Assembly (NCBI RefSeq): GCF_003385895.1
Contig: NZ_QRDQ01000013.1
Location: forward strand, 1 to 64,000
Reading direction: 5' to 3'
Source: Flavobacterium cutihirudinis
GTDB taxonomy: Bacteria; Bacteroidota; Bacteroidia; Flavobacteriales; Flavobacteriaceae
DNA length: 64,000 nt
In this document: positions 16,835-26,341 of the stretch, one piece after another
How the letters are laid out: every line of letters starts with the position of its first letter
Position numbering within the stretch: position 1 is the first letter of the stretch
Made by a program: the position numbers and the translations under genes
The notes under the pieces: generated by a model
What the model was told of the DNA's origin: nothing
The model's database searches: none
The model's input: the letters and a program-made list of their open reading frames with translations, nothing else

Positions 16835-19150
16835 TTATTCAACCATGATTTCATCAACAAACAACCATGCCGATTGCCCTTCTCCGGGATGACCGGCTGG
16901 ACATTTCACTAAATTTTTGGCTGTAACTCGAACGAATTTTGCTTTTTGTTCTGCGAACTTTGCTGTGAAATCTTTTATCTGAATTTCTTTTTCTGAAGCA
17001 GAAATTGAGTTTTTTACAGTTTGTACTTCTTTGAAAGTAATTCCATCTTGTGATACTTCAAATTTTACCCATTGTGGCAAAAATATCCATTGACTATAAT
17101 TCTGAATACAACCCAATGTAATACTGCTAATTGTTGTATTTGAACCCAAATCAATCGTTGCTACTAAATCATTTTCATTGAATCCGTGCCATTGTTTTCC
17201 GATATCTTTTGTACCTCTAAATCCGTCAATAAGCGTGTTTGCTCCATTTGCACGATAATGCGTACTCGATGGATTTGCATAGGATATTACTTTTCCTGTC
17301 GCCTTGTTGAACGTAAAAGACTGTTCAGCTGGTTTTGCACTCAAAACTTTATTGTTCAACACCATAATTGCTTTGACAGTCATTGAAGTGTTTACCACAA
17401 ATGGCTTTTCGTATTTTGTACTTTGAATAGTTGGAATGCTTCCGTCTGTTGTGTAATAAATTGCAGCTTCCGGATTATCTGTGTCCAGTTTTATATAAAG
17501 CTTATTATTCTCCACAACAGGCTGAATCTCAACTTTGAAATTCCCTTTGGAATAACGAATTGCTCTTTGCTCAAAACCAACTAAATGCGGCTGAAGTCTT
17601 TCTGTAAAACTCTTCCAGTTGCGTTGTTCTTTTGTCGACCATAAAACTTCTGCCAACGCTGGCATACGAGGAAGAATCATATACTCTACATGTTCTGCTG
17701 TCGTGATATATTCTGTCCACAAATTAGCTTGCGATCCTAAAACTCGTTTGCCTTCTTCCGCAGTTAATTCCACCGGAATTGGTTCATAATTGTATACTTT
17801 TTTCAAAGTGTTAAATCCGCCAATAGCTATTGGTTCTGTTTCAGGATCTCCTTGATAATGGTCAAAATAGCAAGGATTTCCAGGCGTCATCACTACGTCA
17901 TGTCCCATTTTGGCAGCTTCAATTCCGCCCGCTTCACCACGCCAGCTCATTACGGTTGCTTCTGGAGCTAATCCGCCTTCCAGAATTTCATCCCAACCAA
18001 TCATTTTTCGGTTATGTGCAACCAAAAACTTTTCCATTCTGCGAATAAAATAACTTTGCAGTTCTTTTTCATCTTTCAGGTTTTCTGCTTTCATTCTTGC
18101 CTGACATTTTGGGCAATGAATCCAACTTGTTTTGTCGACCTCATCTCCGCCAATATGAATATATTTTGAAGGAAAAAGCGCCATTACCTCCGTAAGTACA
18201 TCTTCTAAAAAAGCAAAAGCCTTGTCATTTCCCGGGCAATAATCACTCTCGACTTTACTTGCAAGGAAATTTCCTGACTGACTGAAATTATTTTTAGAAT
18301 TACAGGAAAGTTCCGGATAAGCAGCCATAGCAGCTTCAGAATGTCCCGGCATTTCGATTTCAGGCACTACAGTTATGTTTCTTACTTTGGCGTAAGCCAC
18401 AATATCTTTTACCTGTTCTTGTGTATAATATCCTCCGTAAGTTGCTTTGCTTCTGTCGGCATTAAATTCTACCTCAGACCAATTCCATGATTTTCCCCAG
18501 TCATCAACACGCCAAGCGGCTTGCTCAGTAAGTTTAGGGTATTTTTTTATTTCAAGACGCCATCCTGCTCCATCAACTAAATGCCAATGAAAAACATTCA
18601 TTTTATAAGCCGCCAACAAATCGATAAATTCTTTAACCAGTTCAGGAGAGAAAAAATGACGGCTGACATCAAGCATCATTCCTCTCCACTGAAAACGTGG
18701 ATAATCTTTTATTTCCATGGCAGGAATCTGCACCAAATTATTTGTTCTGGAAAAAGGCATAGTTTGCAATAAAGATTGTACTCCATAAAACAATCCTTTT
18801 GACGTATTTGCTTTAACAAAAATCTCTTGTGGATTGACTGATATCAAATATCCTTCCTCTCCAATTTCGGCAATTTTCCCAATACTGAAAACGATACTTT
18901 TTCCTTTGTTTTTCCCATTTTCCAATTTAAATCCGGTGACGCGGTTTACGTATTCTGAAAAAAAATGGATTACTTTCTCCGTTTCTTTATCTCCGTTTTG
19001 AACTTTTATTCCTGTTGTGTTATCAAGCGTAAAACTGCCATTTTTCATTTGTAAACTAACAGGTTGCGGTATAATATGCGTACCTTCCTGTGCCTGCAAC
19101 AAAGCAGAAAAAAGAAGTAGTACTAATAAAAATCTTTTTGTGGTTTTCAT
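16835..19150 (-). CDS. GH20 beta-N-acetylhexosaminidase with C-terminal accessory domains
   Basis: 771 residues, signal peptide MKTTKRFLLVLLLFSALLQA. A GH20b N-terminal domain (~25-140) is followed by the catalytic barrel (~145-500) with the substrate-assisted Asp-Glu pair at D336-E337 in HIGGDEVDK; it also contains HWHLVDGAGWRLE and PEIEMPGHS. After the barrel come a CHB_HEX_C-like beta domain (~540-615; AAIYYTTDGSIPT) and an F5/8-type C (galactose-binding-like) domain (~625-771). It removes terminal beta-GlcNAc/GalNAc from glycans in the periplasm or at the surface. It differs from the shorter neighbouring GH20 by these extra domains, suggesting a different linkage or polymeric target. Confidence 0.93.
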   Translation of the reverse strand: MKTTKRFLLVLLLFSALLQAQEGTHIIPQPVSLQMKNGSFTLDNTTGIKVQNGDKETEKVIHFFSEYVNRVTGFKLENGKNKGKSIVFSIGKIAEIGEEGYLISVNPQEIFVKANTSKGLFYGVQSLLQTMPFSRTNNLVQIPAMEIKDYPRFQWRGMMLDVSRHFFSPELVKEFIDLLAAYKMNVFHWHLVDGAGWRLEIKKYPKLTEQAAWRVDDWGKSWNWSEVEFNADRSKATYGGYYTQEQVKDIVAYAKVRNITVVPEIEMPGHSEAAMAAYPELSCNSKNNFSQSGNFLASKVESDYCPGNDKAFAFLEDVLTEVMALFPSKYIHIGGDEVDKTSWIHCPKCQARMKAENLKDEKELQSYFIRRMEKFLVAHNRKMIGWDEILEGGLAPEATVMSWRGEAGGIEAAKMGHDVVMTPGNPCYFDHYQGDPETEPIAIGGFNTLKKVYNYEPIPVELTAEEGKRVLGSQANLWTEYITTAEHVEYMILPRMPALAEVLWSTKEQRNWKSFTERLQPHLVGFEQRAIRYSKGNFKVEIQPVVENNKLYIKLDTDNPEAAIYYTTDGSIPTIQSTKYEKPFVVNTSMTVKAIMVLNNKVLSAKPAEQSFTFNKATGKVISYANPSSTHYRANGANTLIDGFRGTKDIGKQWHGFNENDLVATIDLGSNTTISSITLGCIQNYSQWIFLPQWVKFEVSQDGITFKEVQTVKNSISASEKEIQIKDFTAKFAEQKAKFVRVTAKNLVKCPAGHPGEGQSAWLFVDEIMVE

Positions 19151-19208
19151 TTTTTGCTAAAAATTAGTTGATAAGAATCGTATTTCGAACGCCGTTTAAA
19201 TTGAGGAT

Positions 19209-19238
19209 ATAAAAAAAGACAGCTCAAACTGAGCTGCC
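19209..19238 (-). terminator. Terminator after the short GH20 gene
   Basis: CAGCTCA-AAC-TGAGCTG stem-loop at 19220-19236, followed on the minus strand by a seven-T run. It separates the two GH20 genes at least partially. Confidence 0.75.
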
Positions 19239-19257
19239 TTATTATAGTCGCTTATTT

Positions 19258-20892
19258 TTATTGCTCCTTGAAATAATTTGCACCCCAAATCGTGTAACGC
19301 TTTTTCATAGTTTCAATTTTTGTTTGAAATTGAGACCAGTCTTTGCTTTCTTTTGGAGACCATAACACTTCACTTAAAGCACTCAAACGTGGGAAAATCA
19401 TGTATTCAACTTTGGCAGGATTCGCCATATATTCTGTCCAAACATTACCCTGAGCACCCAAAACGTATTTTGCCTGCTGTTCGTTCAATTCTTTAGGAAT
19501 TGGTTCGTAACTGTACACTTTTTCTAATGGTAAAAATCCGCCAATGGTAACTTCTTTTTCATTTTTAGTTTGAGAATGATCCAAATAAACATGGCTTCCC
19601 GGTGTCATAATCACTTGATGATTTTCTTTTGCTGCAGCGATTCCACCTGCTTCACCCTGCCAGCTCATTACGATAGCATTTGGTGCCAAACCTCCTTCTA
19701 AAATTTCATCCCAACCTATTATAGTTCTTCCTTTTCCGTTAAGATATTTTTCGATGCGCTGAATAAAATAACTCTGAAGACCGTGTTCGTCCTTCAATCC
19801 TTTTTCTTTGATCATCTGCTGGCAAAATTCACTTTTTTTCCAGGCATCTTTAGGCGCTTCATCACCTCCAATATGAATATATTTTGCCGGAAACAACGCC
19901 ACTACTTCATCCAAAACATCTTCTAAAAATTTAAAAGTGTTTTCTGTCGGAACAAATATATCTGCGTGAACGCCCCAAGTTTCCTGAACAACTTTGTTTC
20001 TTCCGTTTGCCATTTCCTGTTTACTCTTATCTGAAATCATGTTATCAGGAAGATTTGTTTTCTCATTTGGAAAACAACTTAATTCAGGATAAGCCGCAAT
20101 TGCAGCGCCACTGTGTCCCGGCATTTCTATTTCAGGAATAACAGTTATAAAACGATCTGAAGCATATTTTACAATTTCTTTTACTTCTTCTTGTGTATAA
20201 AAACCTTGTTCTACAGTATTGTCACTTCCTTTACCAGGATATCTTCCAATAATACTTCCGTTTCTTTTTGAACCAATTTCTGTAAGTTTTGGGTATTTTT
20301 TGATTTCAATTCTCCAGCCTTGGTCTTCTGTCAAATGCCAATGGAAATAATTCAGTTTATGTAAAGCCAAATAATCGATATATTTTTTAACAAATGAAAC
20401 CGGAAAGAAATGACGTCCAACATCCAACATCGCTCCTCTGTAAGCAAAACGAGGCTCATCGCTTACTTCTACAGCAGCAATTGCAAGGCTGTTGCTTTTT
20501 TCTACTGGTAATAATTGTATAAGTGTCTGCATTCCGTAGAAAGTACCAATAGCGGAATTTCCTGTTATCTCGACACCATTTTTATCTGATTTTAAAGTAT
20601 AACCTTCACCTTTTAAGCCATTGATATTTTTCTTGCTTATTAGCTTAATAGAACTTTTACCAGCTTTTTTAGATATTGGCAAAGTAAAACCATAATAATC
20701 AGATAAATATTTATTTAAAAAAGCTGCAGTAGCATTATCTTCTGCATTTGCAACAACCAAACTGGTTTGTGAATTAATCACAAAATTTCCGGTGTTTTTA
20801 ACCACTTTTACCGGTTGAGGGATAATATTTACTTCCTGCGCAAACGATAGTGTGCAGCATAGCAGAAGCGAAAAGAGAAATGACTTAACCAT
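19258..20892 (-). CDS. GH20 beta-N-acetylhexosaminidase, two-domain form
   Basis: 544 residues, signal peptide MVKSFLFSLLLCCTLSFA. GH20b domain (~20-140), then the catalytic barrel with D344-E345 in HIGGDEAPKDAW, HWHLTEDQGWRIE and PEIEMPGHS. It ends just after the barrel, without the accessory domains of the adjacent paralogue. Expected to release beta-linked GlcNAc from complex N-glycan antennae or chitobiose-type ends. It is transcribed in the direction of the fucose operon but separated from it by a terminator and ~230 bp, so it probably has its own promoter. Confidence 0.93.
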   Translation of the reverse strand: MVKSFLFSLLLCCTLSFAQEVNIIPQPVKVVKNTGNFVINSQTSLVVANAEDNATAAFLNKYLSDYYGFTLPISKKAGKSSIKLISKKNINGLKGEGYTLKSDKNGVEITGNSAIGTFYGMQTLIQLLPVEKSNSLAIAAVEVSDEPRFAYRGAMLDVGRHFFPVSFVKKYIDYLALHKLNYFHWHLTEDQGWRIEIKKYPKLTEIGSKRNGSIIGRYPGKGSDNTVEQGFYTQEEVKEIVKYASDRFITVIPEIEMPGHSGAAIAAYPELSCFPNEKTNLPDNMISDKSKQEMANGRNKVVQETWGVHADIFVPTENTFKFLEDVLDEVVALFPAKYIHIGGDEAPKDAWKKSEFCQQMIKEKGLKDEHGLQSYFIQRIEKYLNGKGRTIIGWDEILEGGLAPNAIVMSWQGEAGGIAAAKENHQVIMTPGSHVYLDHSQTKNEKEVTIGGFLPLEKVYSYEPIPKELNEQQAKYVLGAQGNVWTEYMANPAKVEYMIFPRLSALSEVLWSPKESKDWSQFQTKIETMKKRYTIWGANYFKEQ

Positions 20893-21036
20893 ATTTATTA
20901 TTTTAATTAATTATTGTTAAAAACTCTAAAATCGAAGGTGTGTACGATAACACTTTAAGCTAAAATACTAATATTTTTTTCTAATAGACAGAAATATAGA
21001 TTTTTAAGCTTAAAAACTATTTCTTTTCGAAAAATT

Positions 21037-21071
21037 AGCTTTGTACATTTATTTTCTAAATGCACAAAGCT
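21037..21071 (-). terminator. Terminator of the fucose/lactate operon
   Basis: AGCTTTGT-A-CATTTA / TAAATG-C-ACAAAGCT stem with one mismatch and a 5-nt loop, about 50 bp after the last gene of the operon. Confidence 0.65.
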
Positions 21072-21120
21072 ATATTTCTATATGTTGATCAACTTACTCC
21101 CCTAATTGGGTTACGCTGAT

Positions 21121-21975
21121 TTATTTTGTATACGCTACAGCAACTTGTTTACTGCTGCCTAAACCATCCATTCCTAATTCAATAACATCTCCAGGTTTAA
21201 TGTAAATTGGATCTGGCTTAATACCTAAACCTACACCCGGAGGAGTTCCTGTACTAATGATATCGCCAGGAAGCAAAGTCATAAACTGACTCAAATAATG
21301 TACTAAAAACGGAATTTTAAATACTAAATTTGAAGTGTTACTGTTTTGGAATGTTTTTCCATTTACAGTTAACCACATTGGTATATTATTCACATCGGCT
21401 ATTTCGTCCTGCGTTGCCAAAAAGGGTCCAAGTGGAGCAAATGTGTCGCTTCCTTTTCCTTTTGCCCATTGTCCTCCACGCTCGATCTGAAAAGCTCTTT
21501 CGCTGTAATCATTTAGCAAAGCATAACCAGCAACATAGTCTAAAGCTTCAGCTTCTTCTACATAACTTGCTTTTTTTCCTACTACAAAAGCCAACTCGAT
21601 TTCCCAATCTGTTTTTTCACTGTTTTTTGGGATAATCAAATTATCATTTGGTCCGCAAAGTGATGTTGTTGATTTAAAAAAGATAATTGGCTCTGTCGGA
21701 ATTGGTGCATTGGTTTCTAAACAGTGATCTACATAATTTAATCCAATACAAATTATTTTTGAAGGTCTTGCCACCGGAGAACCCAAACGTACACTTGCGT
21801 CAACTTCCGGCAATGTTGGATTGCTTTCTAATGCTTTTTTTAATTTCTCTAATCCGTTTTCTTCAAAGAATGCTTCGTTATAATCTGTTACTATTGAAGA
21901 CACATCGAATCTTTTATCATCTATTAAAATACCTGGTTTTTCTTTACCGGCTTCTCCAAATCGTATTAGTTTCAT
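21121..21975 (-). CDS. FAH-family hydrolase, probable 2,4-diketo-3-deoxy-L-fuconate hydrolase
   Basis: 284 residues, cytoplasmic, fumarylacetoacetate-hydrolase fold. The N-terminal ~65 residues are the small domain. The catalytic part has IICIGLNYVDHC, the metal-binding EIELAFVVGKKA and LNDYSERAFQ, and TGTPPGVGLG near the C-terminus. In the oxidative L-fucose (and L-rhamnose) pathways this family cleaves the 2,4-diketo-3-deoxy acid to pyruvate and L-lactate. The co-transcribed FucP, dehydratase, SDR and lactate-oxidising LutABC make that the best role. It is the last gene of the operon, 60 bp after lutC. Ureidoglycolate lyase-like annotation would be possible by sequence alone, but the context argues against it. 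Confidence 0.85.
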   Translation of the reverse strand: MKLIRFGEAGKEKPGILIDDKRFDVSSIVTDYNEAFFEENGLEKLKKALESNPTLPEVDASVRLGSPVARPSKIICIGLNYVDHCLETNAPIPTEPIIFFKSTTSLCGPNDNLIIPKNSEKTDWEIELAFVVGKKASYVEEAEALDYVAGYALLNDYSERAFQIERGGQWAKGKGSDTFAPLGPFLATQDEIADVNNIPMWLTVNGKTFQNSNTSNLVFKIPFLVHYLSQFMTLLPGDIISTGTPPGVGLGIKPDPIYIKPGDVIELGMDGLGSSKQVAVAYTK

Positions 21976-22035
21976 TTTATTCTTATTTAATATATTATAC
22001 TTCGTCTTATCTATTCAAATAATTATTCTTGTCTA

Positions 22036-22620
22036 TTATTCCAAAACATAAATCACAGCGCTTCTTGCTCCGTGCGCCCCTATAACTAACGATTGCTCTA
22101 TATCGGCAGTTTTAGAAGGTCCGGCTATAAAGGCGCCAAATCCTTCTTTTGATACATCTAATTTCTGATATGCCTGATGTAAAGTATCTACAAGATTTTC
22201 TTTCTCAATTACTAAAACCAAATGCTGGCAAATAAACGGAACCAATCTGTTGATCATTTGACTTTCGTAAACCCAAACAGCACCATTCTCTGCAACTCCT
22301 AATGTTCCTTTTACATATGCTTTTACTACTCTTTCTAATTCAGCTGCAGCTAAAAAAGCCACTTGCTCATCTACATCACCAAGCGCGGGAATTGTATTTA
22401 CGACAAAACTTAAATTCTTTTTATCTGCAGCTAATTGCTCTTGTATCACCGCAATATCTGAGATTAATTCTGTTTTACCGCCAATGCCTTGCAAAACCGT
22501 TTTAAACTGTGTGTATACGTCATCATATTGAATTACAACACTAGTATCAATAACAGGAATCTCCAGAAATTCAGGCTGATTCATTGCTATGGTTTTCAAT
22601 ATGTTATCTCTTGCACTCAT
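22036..22620 (-). CDS. lutC: Lactate utilisation protein C (LUD domain)
   Basis: 194 residues, small LUD-domain protein (MSARDNILKTIAMNQ start; LVIGAHGARSAVIYVLE at the C-terminus). LutABC together oxidise L-lactate to pyruvate in the cytoplasm or at the membrane with electrons passed through Fe-S centres. It lies 20 bp after lutB and 60 bp before the FAH hydrolase that should generate the lactate. No Fe-S motif of its own, as expected for LutC. Confidence 0.88.
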   Translation of the reverse strand: MSARDNILKTIAMNQPEFLEIPVIDTSVVIQYDDVYTQFKTVLQGIGGKTELISDIAVIQEQLAADKKNLSFVVNTIPALGDVDEQVAFLAAAELERVVKAYVKGTLGVAENGAVWVYESQMINRLVPFICQHLVLVIEKENLVDTLHQAYQKLDVSKEGFGAFIAGPSKTADIEQSLVIGAHGARSAVIYVLE

Positions 22621-22640
22621 TCTTTCTAATATCTGATATT

Positions 22641-24014
22641 TTAATTTTGGCTTTTCTTATTTTTTAAATACCAATCTCTAAAGGATTCCTTTGGAGGAAC
22701 TGGCATTTCTCTTTGTTTAAACCAAATATTCAGTTTGTTATTTACTATAAAAGGGAATAACTGCATGCTCTTACGCCCTATCTTCCCCATCAAACGATAG
22801 ATTTTAGGATTCGAGAACACGAAATTCATTCCTTTCATGCTTATTTTTTTGCTCGCTGCGACATAACCTTCAGAAACAATTACTTGTCTCCATTTCCATA
22901 ATTGCTCATGAATATTGATTTTCACGGGACAAACATTACTGCAGCTGCCACATAAAGTCGATGCAAAAGGCAAATCGGCATTGGCTTTCATATCTAAATT
23001 TGGATTTAGAATAGAACCAATTGGCCCCGCAACAGCCGTATGATAACTGTGACCACCGCTTCTGCGATAAACCGGACAGGTATTAAAACAAGCTGCACAA
23101 CGAATGCATTTTAATGAATTTCTAAAATCTTCTCTCCCTAATTGCTTGCTTCGACCATTATCTACGATAACAATATGCATTTCCTGATTAGGTCTTGGTT
23201 TATGAAAATGACTCGAATAAGTTGTAATAGGCTGACCTGTAGCACTTCGTGCCAATAATCTCAAAAATACAGATAAATGTTCAGCTTTCGGAATCAATTT
23301 TTCGAATCCCATACAGGCAATATGCACTGCGGCGGTATGCGCACCCATGTCAGCGTTTCCTTCATTGGTACAAACTACAAAACCACCCGTTTCTGCAATA
23401 GCAAAATTAACTCCCGTAATCGCTAAATCTGATTCTACGAACTTATTACGCAAGTGCTGTCTAGCAGCTTCAGTTAAATATTGAGGATCATTATTTCCTT
23501 TTTCTGTTTGTAAATGCTCATGAAAAGTGGCACTTACATCTTCTTTTTTCAAATGTATTGCAGGCAAAACAATATGACTTGGAGGCTCTTTTCTAAACTG
23601 AACAATACGCTCTCCAAGATCTGTATCGACTACTTCTATACCATGCTCGTGCAAATATTCATTTAAATGACATTCTTCCGTCAGCATGCTTTTGCTTTTC
23701 ACAATCTTCTGAATATTGTGCTTTTTGATAATTTTATGAACTATCTCATTATGTTCTTTTGCATCTGAAGCCCAATGTACTTTAACTCCATTTGCTAAAG
23801 CATTTTCTTCAAACTCTTTCAAATAATTAGAAAGATTTGAAAGTGTAGCATTTTTAATCTGAGATCCCCATTCGCGAAGCTGCTCCCACTCTGGCAAACC
23901 ATGAGCCGCTTTGTCTCGTTTTTCACGAACAAACCACAAAGTTTCGTCGTGCCAATTGGTTCTAGGCTCGTCTTCTATAAACTTTCCCGCTAAATCAGCG
24001 TGCGTTGTTTTCAT
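22641..24014 (-). CDS. lutB: Lactate utilisation iron-sulfur protein B
   Basis: 457 residues. The N-terminal LUD domain (~65-295; ITGVNFAIAETGGFVVCTNEGN) is followed by two ferredoxin-type [4Fe-4S] motifs: CIRCAACFNTCPVY at ~303-316 and CGSCSNVCPV at ~354-363. The C-terminal DUF3390-like tail ends in a basic stretch. Together with LutA and LutC it forms the L-lactate oxidation complex. Its ATG is only 2 bp after the stop of the GH95 gene, so the two are translationally adjacent although functionally unrelated at first sight; fucose release and fucose breakdown are linked here. Confidence 0.93.
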   Translation of the reverse strand: MKTTHADLAGKFIEDEPRTNWHDETLWFVREKRDKAAHGLPEWEQLREWGSQIKNATLSNLSNYLKEFEENALANGVKVHWASDAKEHNEIVHKIIKKHNIQKIVKSKSMLTEECHLNEYLHEHGIEVVDTDLGERIVQFRKEPPSHIVLPAIHLKKEDVSATFHEHLQTEKGNNDPQYLTEAARQHLRNKFVESDLAITGVNFAIAETGGFVVCTNEGNADMGAHTAAVHIACMGFEKLIPKAEHLSVFLRLLARSATGQPITTYSSHFHKPRPNQEMHIVIVDNGRSKQLGREDFRNSLKCIRCAACFNTCPVYRRSGGHSYHTAVAGPIGSILNPNLDMKANADLPFASTLCGSCSNVCPVKINIHEQLWKWRQVIVSEGYVAASKKISMKGMNFVFSNPKIYRLMGKIGRKSMQLFPFIVNNKLNIWFKQREMPVPPKESFRDWYLKNKKSQN

Positions 24015-24016
24015 AA

Positions 24017-26272
24017 TTACTTCTTAAGAATCTCTTTTAATTCAGTATTGAAAGTATAACTTTTTCCAGGCTGAGTCATTATTTCAATAGTGTTAGTACC
24101 GTTTTGCAATTTACAAACTCCTCCAACTTTTGATATTACTTTTGCACTCACCAACTTTCCTTCTTCCCATTTCATGTCTACTTCAAATCCGCCTCTGGCG
24201 CATAAACCTTTTACTTCACCATTTTTCCATGTTTTTGGAAGTGCAGGAAGCAATTGAATTTTCTCCGTTTGGCTTTGAAGAAGTATTTCCGCCATTGCAG
24301 CGGTAATTCCAAAATTACCATCGAGTTGAAACGGTGGATGATTGCAAAATAAATTTGGTAATGTATTGTAAGTTAACAATCCGCGGATCATAATTTCTGC
24401 GCGATCTCCTTCGCCCAAACGTGCCCAAAGTGCACAACGCCAAGGCCAAGTCCAGGAACGGCGACTATCTCCAACTGTAGATTCAACTGTAAACGGTGTA
24501 TTTTCATTTTTTCCGAAATTCCCGCTTCGGCTGCGTAATGAAAGAATCGCTCCTTTAGCAAGTTCCGGCGTTACAGAGCTACTAATTTGACGCCCAGGAT
24601 ATACCGCAAAAAGATGCGATGTATGGCGGTGTTCATCATTTGGATCATCACGATCAACTTGCCATTCTTGCAATTGTCCCCATTTTCCAATTTTATTTGG
24701 AGCTAAACGAGATTGCATATCGAATACTTTCTTCTGATAATCAGCATCAATATTAAGCGCTTTTGCTGCATCTAGATAATTTTGAAATAAATCCCAAACC
24801 AACTGTTGATCCATCATTACGCCATCTTCGCGCGGACCATGTTCCGGCGACCAGCCATTCGGAACCATTAATTGTCCATTTGGCATTGTTTTTAAATTAT
24901 CTTCCCAATATTCGCAAACTTCTTTAATAATGGGATATGCCGTTTGACGCAAATAATCATTGTCTTTAGTAAATGCCCAATGTTCGTATACATGTTGTGC
25001 ATACCACGCACTTGCAGGGATGTTCCATTCCCAGCCATTTCCACCAAATATATTTTGACTTGTTCGTGCTGTCCAACCACGAGTTTTTTCTCCAAAAGCT
25101 TTGCGCGTAGCAATACGACAAGGTTCCTGAGCGGCAACGATGAAATCGATCAATGGCAAATGACATTCAGATAAATTGGTCGATTCGACTCCCCAATAAT
25201 TCATTTGAATATTGATATTATTATGGTAATCACTTGCCCATGCAGGTGTATTACTGTCATTCCATAAACCTTGCAAATTGGCTGGCAAACCTCCACGACG
25301 AGAACTGCCTGCTAATAAATAGCGCCCATACTGAAACATTGTTTCTTCTAAATCGGGATCAACTCCACCGGCTGCGTATTTTTTTAAGCGCTCATCTGTT
25401 GGTAAAACAGCAGTTGTAGCATCCGCATTTCCAATATTGAGGTATACTCGCGAAAGCAAGGAACTCAAATCTTTTATGTGTGCAGCTTTAAGTTTTTCAT
25501 AACCTTTGGCTTTAGCTGCAGCTAATTCTTTTTCAATAAGCGGCATCGGATCTTCTCCTCGCCAATCTGATTTAAAATCAGGTTTATAATTTGTTCTTGC
25601 ATCTAAAATCAATGTCAATGCATTACAATTTTCAAAGATCAATTTTTCGCCTTCAAAACGTATTTTTCCTCCTTTGTTTTGTACCAAAAGCTTGGCCGCA
25701 TATTTCAGTTTATTTGGCATTTCTCCAATAAAACTTACGCTGTTTAAATCAGCTTTGCTTATTGCGCCTTGAGCCGAATGAAGCGAAATTGTTCCTGAGA
25801 AACCTTTTTTTACATTGGCTTTATATTCAAAAACCATTACCTGATCCGGATAACTCGCAAAACCTTCACGGCTAATTTTTATATTATTCTGAGTAAAATT
25901 AGTTTGATGAATTCCAGTCGAAATATCAAGCGAACGGGAATAATTAGAATAAGCACTTTTGTCTGTAAAATCAATTGTGATTTCTCCAAAGTTACGGTAC
26001 GAACCAAATCCGTGATCACCTGTTTCGTATTCACCATCCCAGTTGTTGTCGCCCGACCAAAGACTTTGCTCGTTGAACTGAATAACTTCCTGTTCAACTC
26101 CACCAAAAAACATGGCTCCCAACCTTCCATTTCCGATAGGTAAAGCTTCAGCAGACCATTTTACGGCTGGCTGTTTGTACCATAATTGTATTGGCTGATT
26201 CTTTTGTGCCAAACAAACAGAGCCAACAAATAATGCAATGGATAAAAACGCAAAAATTTTAATTTTGTTCAT
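24017..26272 (-). CDS. GH95 alpha-L-fucosidase (or alpha-L-galactosidase)
   Basis: 751 residues with a signal peptide (MNKIKIFAFLSIALFVGSVCLAQ). Typical GH95 opening: LWYKQPAVKWSAEALPIGNG, then GRLGAMFFGG and FNEQSLWSGD; the (alpha/alpha)6 catalytic region includes LPANLQGLWNDS, WASDYHNNINIQMNYW, MVPNGWSPEHGPREDG and the late QLDGNFGITAAMAEILLQS. GH95 enzymes invert terminal alpha-1,2-fucose, a few alpha-galactosides. Length is near the family norm and no frameshift is seen, despite many shadow frames. Unusually, it sits between lutA and lutB inside a catabolic operon, the only exported enzyme there. Confidence 0.92.
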   Translation of the reverse strand: MNKIKIFAFLSIALFVGSVCLAQKNQPIQLWYKQPAVKWSAEALPIGNGRLGAMFFGGVEQEVIQFNEQSLWSGDNNWDGEYETGDHGFGSYRNFGEITIDFTDKSAYSNYSRSLDISTGIHQTNFTQNNIKISREGFASYPDQVMVFEYKANVKKGFSGTISLHSAQGAISKADLNSVSFIGEMPNKLKYAAKLLVQNKGGKIRFEGEKLIFENCNALTLILDARTNYKPDFKSDWRGEDPMPLIEKELAAAKAKGYEKLKAAHIKDLSSLLSRVYLNIGNADATTAVLPTDERLKKYAAGGVDPDLEETMFQYGRYLLAGSSRRGGLPANLQGLWNDSNTPAWASDYHNNINIQMNYWGVESTNLSECHLPLIDFIVAAQEPCRIATRKAFGEKTRGWTARTSQNIFGGNGWEWNIPASAWYAQHVYEHWAFTKDNDYLRQTAYPIIKEVCEYWEDNLKTMPNGQLMVPNGWSPEHGPREDGVMMDQQLVWDLFQNYLDAAKALNIDADYQKKVFDMQSRLAPNKIGKWGQLQEWQVDRDDPNDEHRHTSHLFAVYPGRQISSSVTPELAKGAILSLRSRSGNFGKNENTPFTVESTVGDSRRSWTWPWRCALWARLGEGDRAEIMIRGLLTYNTLPNLFCNHPPFQLDGNFGITAAMAEILLQSQTEKIQLLPALPKTWKNGEVKGLCARGGFEVDMKWEEGKLVSAKVISKVGGVCKLQNGTNTIEIMTQPGKSYTFNTELKEILKK

Positions 26273-26341
26273 TATTCTGAATATGCAATTAATGATGATT
26301 GTATCATCTCTTTTTCGAACTATTTCAGGAAAACTTCTTAC

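Noticed and set aside
21121..21975. Ureidoglycolate lyase for the FAH-family protein
   Set aside because: No purine or allantoin genes are nearby, whereas the fucose and lactate genes explain the enzyme.
24892..25174. Several open frames of 60-80 aa on both strands inside the GH95 gene
   Set aside because: The GH95 frame is continuous from signal peptide to C-terminus, so these are shadow frames, not signs of a frameshift.
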